Source of the DNA: Flavobacteriaceae bacterium
GTDB lineage: Bacteria; Bacteroidota; Bacteroidia; Flavobacteriales; Weeksellaceae
Assembly: GCA_031273305.1 (NCBI GenBank)
Contig: JAISSC010000051.1
Span: forward strand, 1-5,365
Direction: 5' to 3'
Length of the DNA: 5,365 nucleotides
The notes under the pieces were generated by a model. The model searched no databases and was not told the DNA's origin. It saw only the letters and a program-made list of their open reading frames with translations. Below are positions 5,255-5,365 of the stretch, piece by piece (position 1 is the first letter of the stretch; each line of letters opens with the position of its first letter). A program made the position numbers and the translations under genes.

Positions 5255-5365
5255 TGGACATTTTTTAGGCTGAAAATTCCTGAATCCCTTATTATTGTTA
5301 GCTTTGATTATACTCAAAGGTTATGAATAAAAAAAATGCTTTTACTGTGATAAAAGTTTTATCAA
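5120..5365 (+). other. T9SS C-terminal sorting domain, interrupted
   Basis: The signature FKIYPNPS, then G-N-V-T-F, and VNDMTGKLLKRI are typical of the first two thirds of a type A T9SS sorting domain, which sends proteins of Bacteroidota across the outer membrane. After the stop at 5252-5254 the same frame continues with TFFRLKIPESLIIVSFDYTQ, and then another frame (from 5320) gives VMNKKNAFTVIKVLS, which resembles the usual domain end. All three pieces together make about 80 residues, the normal length, so the tail appears broken, not absent. The window ends before the final stop codon. Confidence 0.65.

Larger units (their letters stand above)
3292..5365 (+). pseudogene. Whole alkaline phosphatase locus, frame-disrupted and running off the window
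   Basis: The two reading frames 3292-4305 and 4304-5254 are parts of one protein: their products join without gap or overlap in the conserved motif EGG-RIDH, and removing one G from the six-G run at 4297-4302 restores one frame. A further stop (5252-5254) and a frame change near 5315-5323 affect the C-terminal sorting domain. Restored, the protein would have a signal peptide, a roughly 600-residue catalytic domain and a T9SS tail, about 690 residues. Whether this is real gene decay, an assembly or base-calling error in homopolymers, or much less likely recoding cannot be decided from one sequence. Confidence 0.75.

Overview
The window looks like chromosomal DNA of a member of the Bacteroidota, most likely a flavobacterium. 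Four things point there: AT-rich sequence with no Shine-Dalgarno motifs before the genes; -7 promoter boxes of the Bacteroidota type (TAnnTTTG) about 17-20 bases before start codons; a type IX secretion (T9SS) C-terminal sorting domain with the YPNPS signature; and the protein families present. Species cannot be told from the sequence alone.

Layout. Positions 1-308 hold no gene. The first 200 bases are a GC-rich mosaic of at least six short palindromes, REP/BIME-like, including a 28-nt segment present twice in opposite orientation and three small hairpins whose outer base pairs change in a compensating way. A small exported protein resembling the DUF4359 family lies on the minus strand (309-722). 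It is divergent from a full-length PatB/MalY-type PLP-dependent C-S lyase (819-1991), and their shared 96-bp promoter region has near-identical leaders on both sides. Next, convergent with the lyase, comes a secreted beta-propeller protein on the minus strand (2126-3115) with seven recognisable blade-like repeats. It is divergent from a large secreted alkaline phosphatase (3292 to the window end).

The phosphatase is the most interesting locus. As given, its reading frame is broken by one extra G in a run of six (4297-4302), exactly inside the metal-binding motif E-G-G-R-I-D-H. A second and third disturbance, an in-frame stop and a later frame change, fall in its T9SS sorting domain. Upstream lie four TTAA tetrads spaced exactly 11 bp apart, followed 11 bp later by a -7-like box. 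This geometry is that of a Pho box, so control by phosphate starvation is a reasonable hypothesis.

The genes do not form one obvious pathway. The lyase is sulfur amino-acid metabolism, the phosphatase is phosphate scavenging, and the other two are exported proteins of unknown role. I see no convincing new multi-gene system. The best leads are the 11-bp phased Pho-box-like array, the frameshifted phosphatase and the covarying palindrome cluster.
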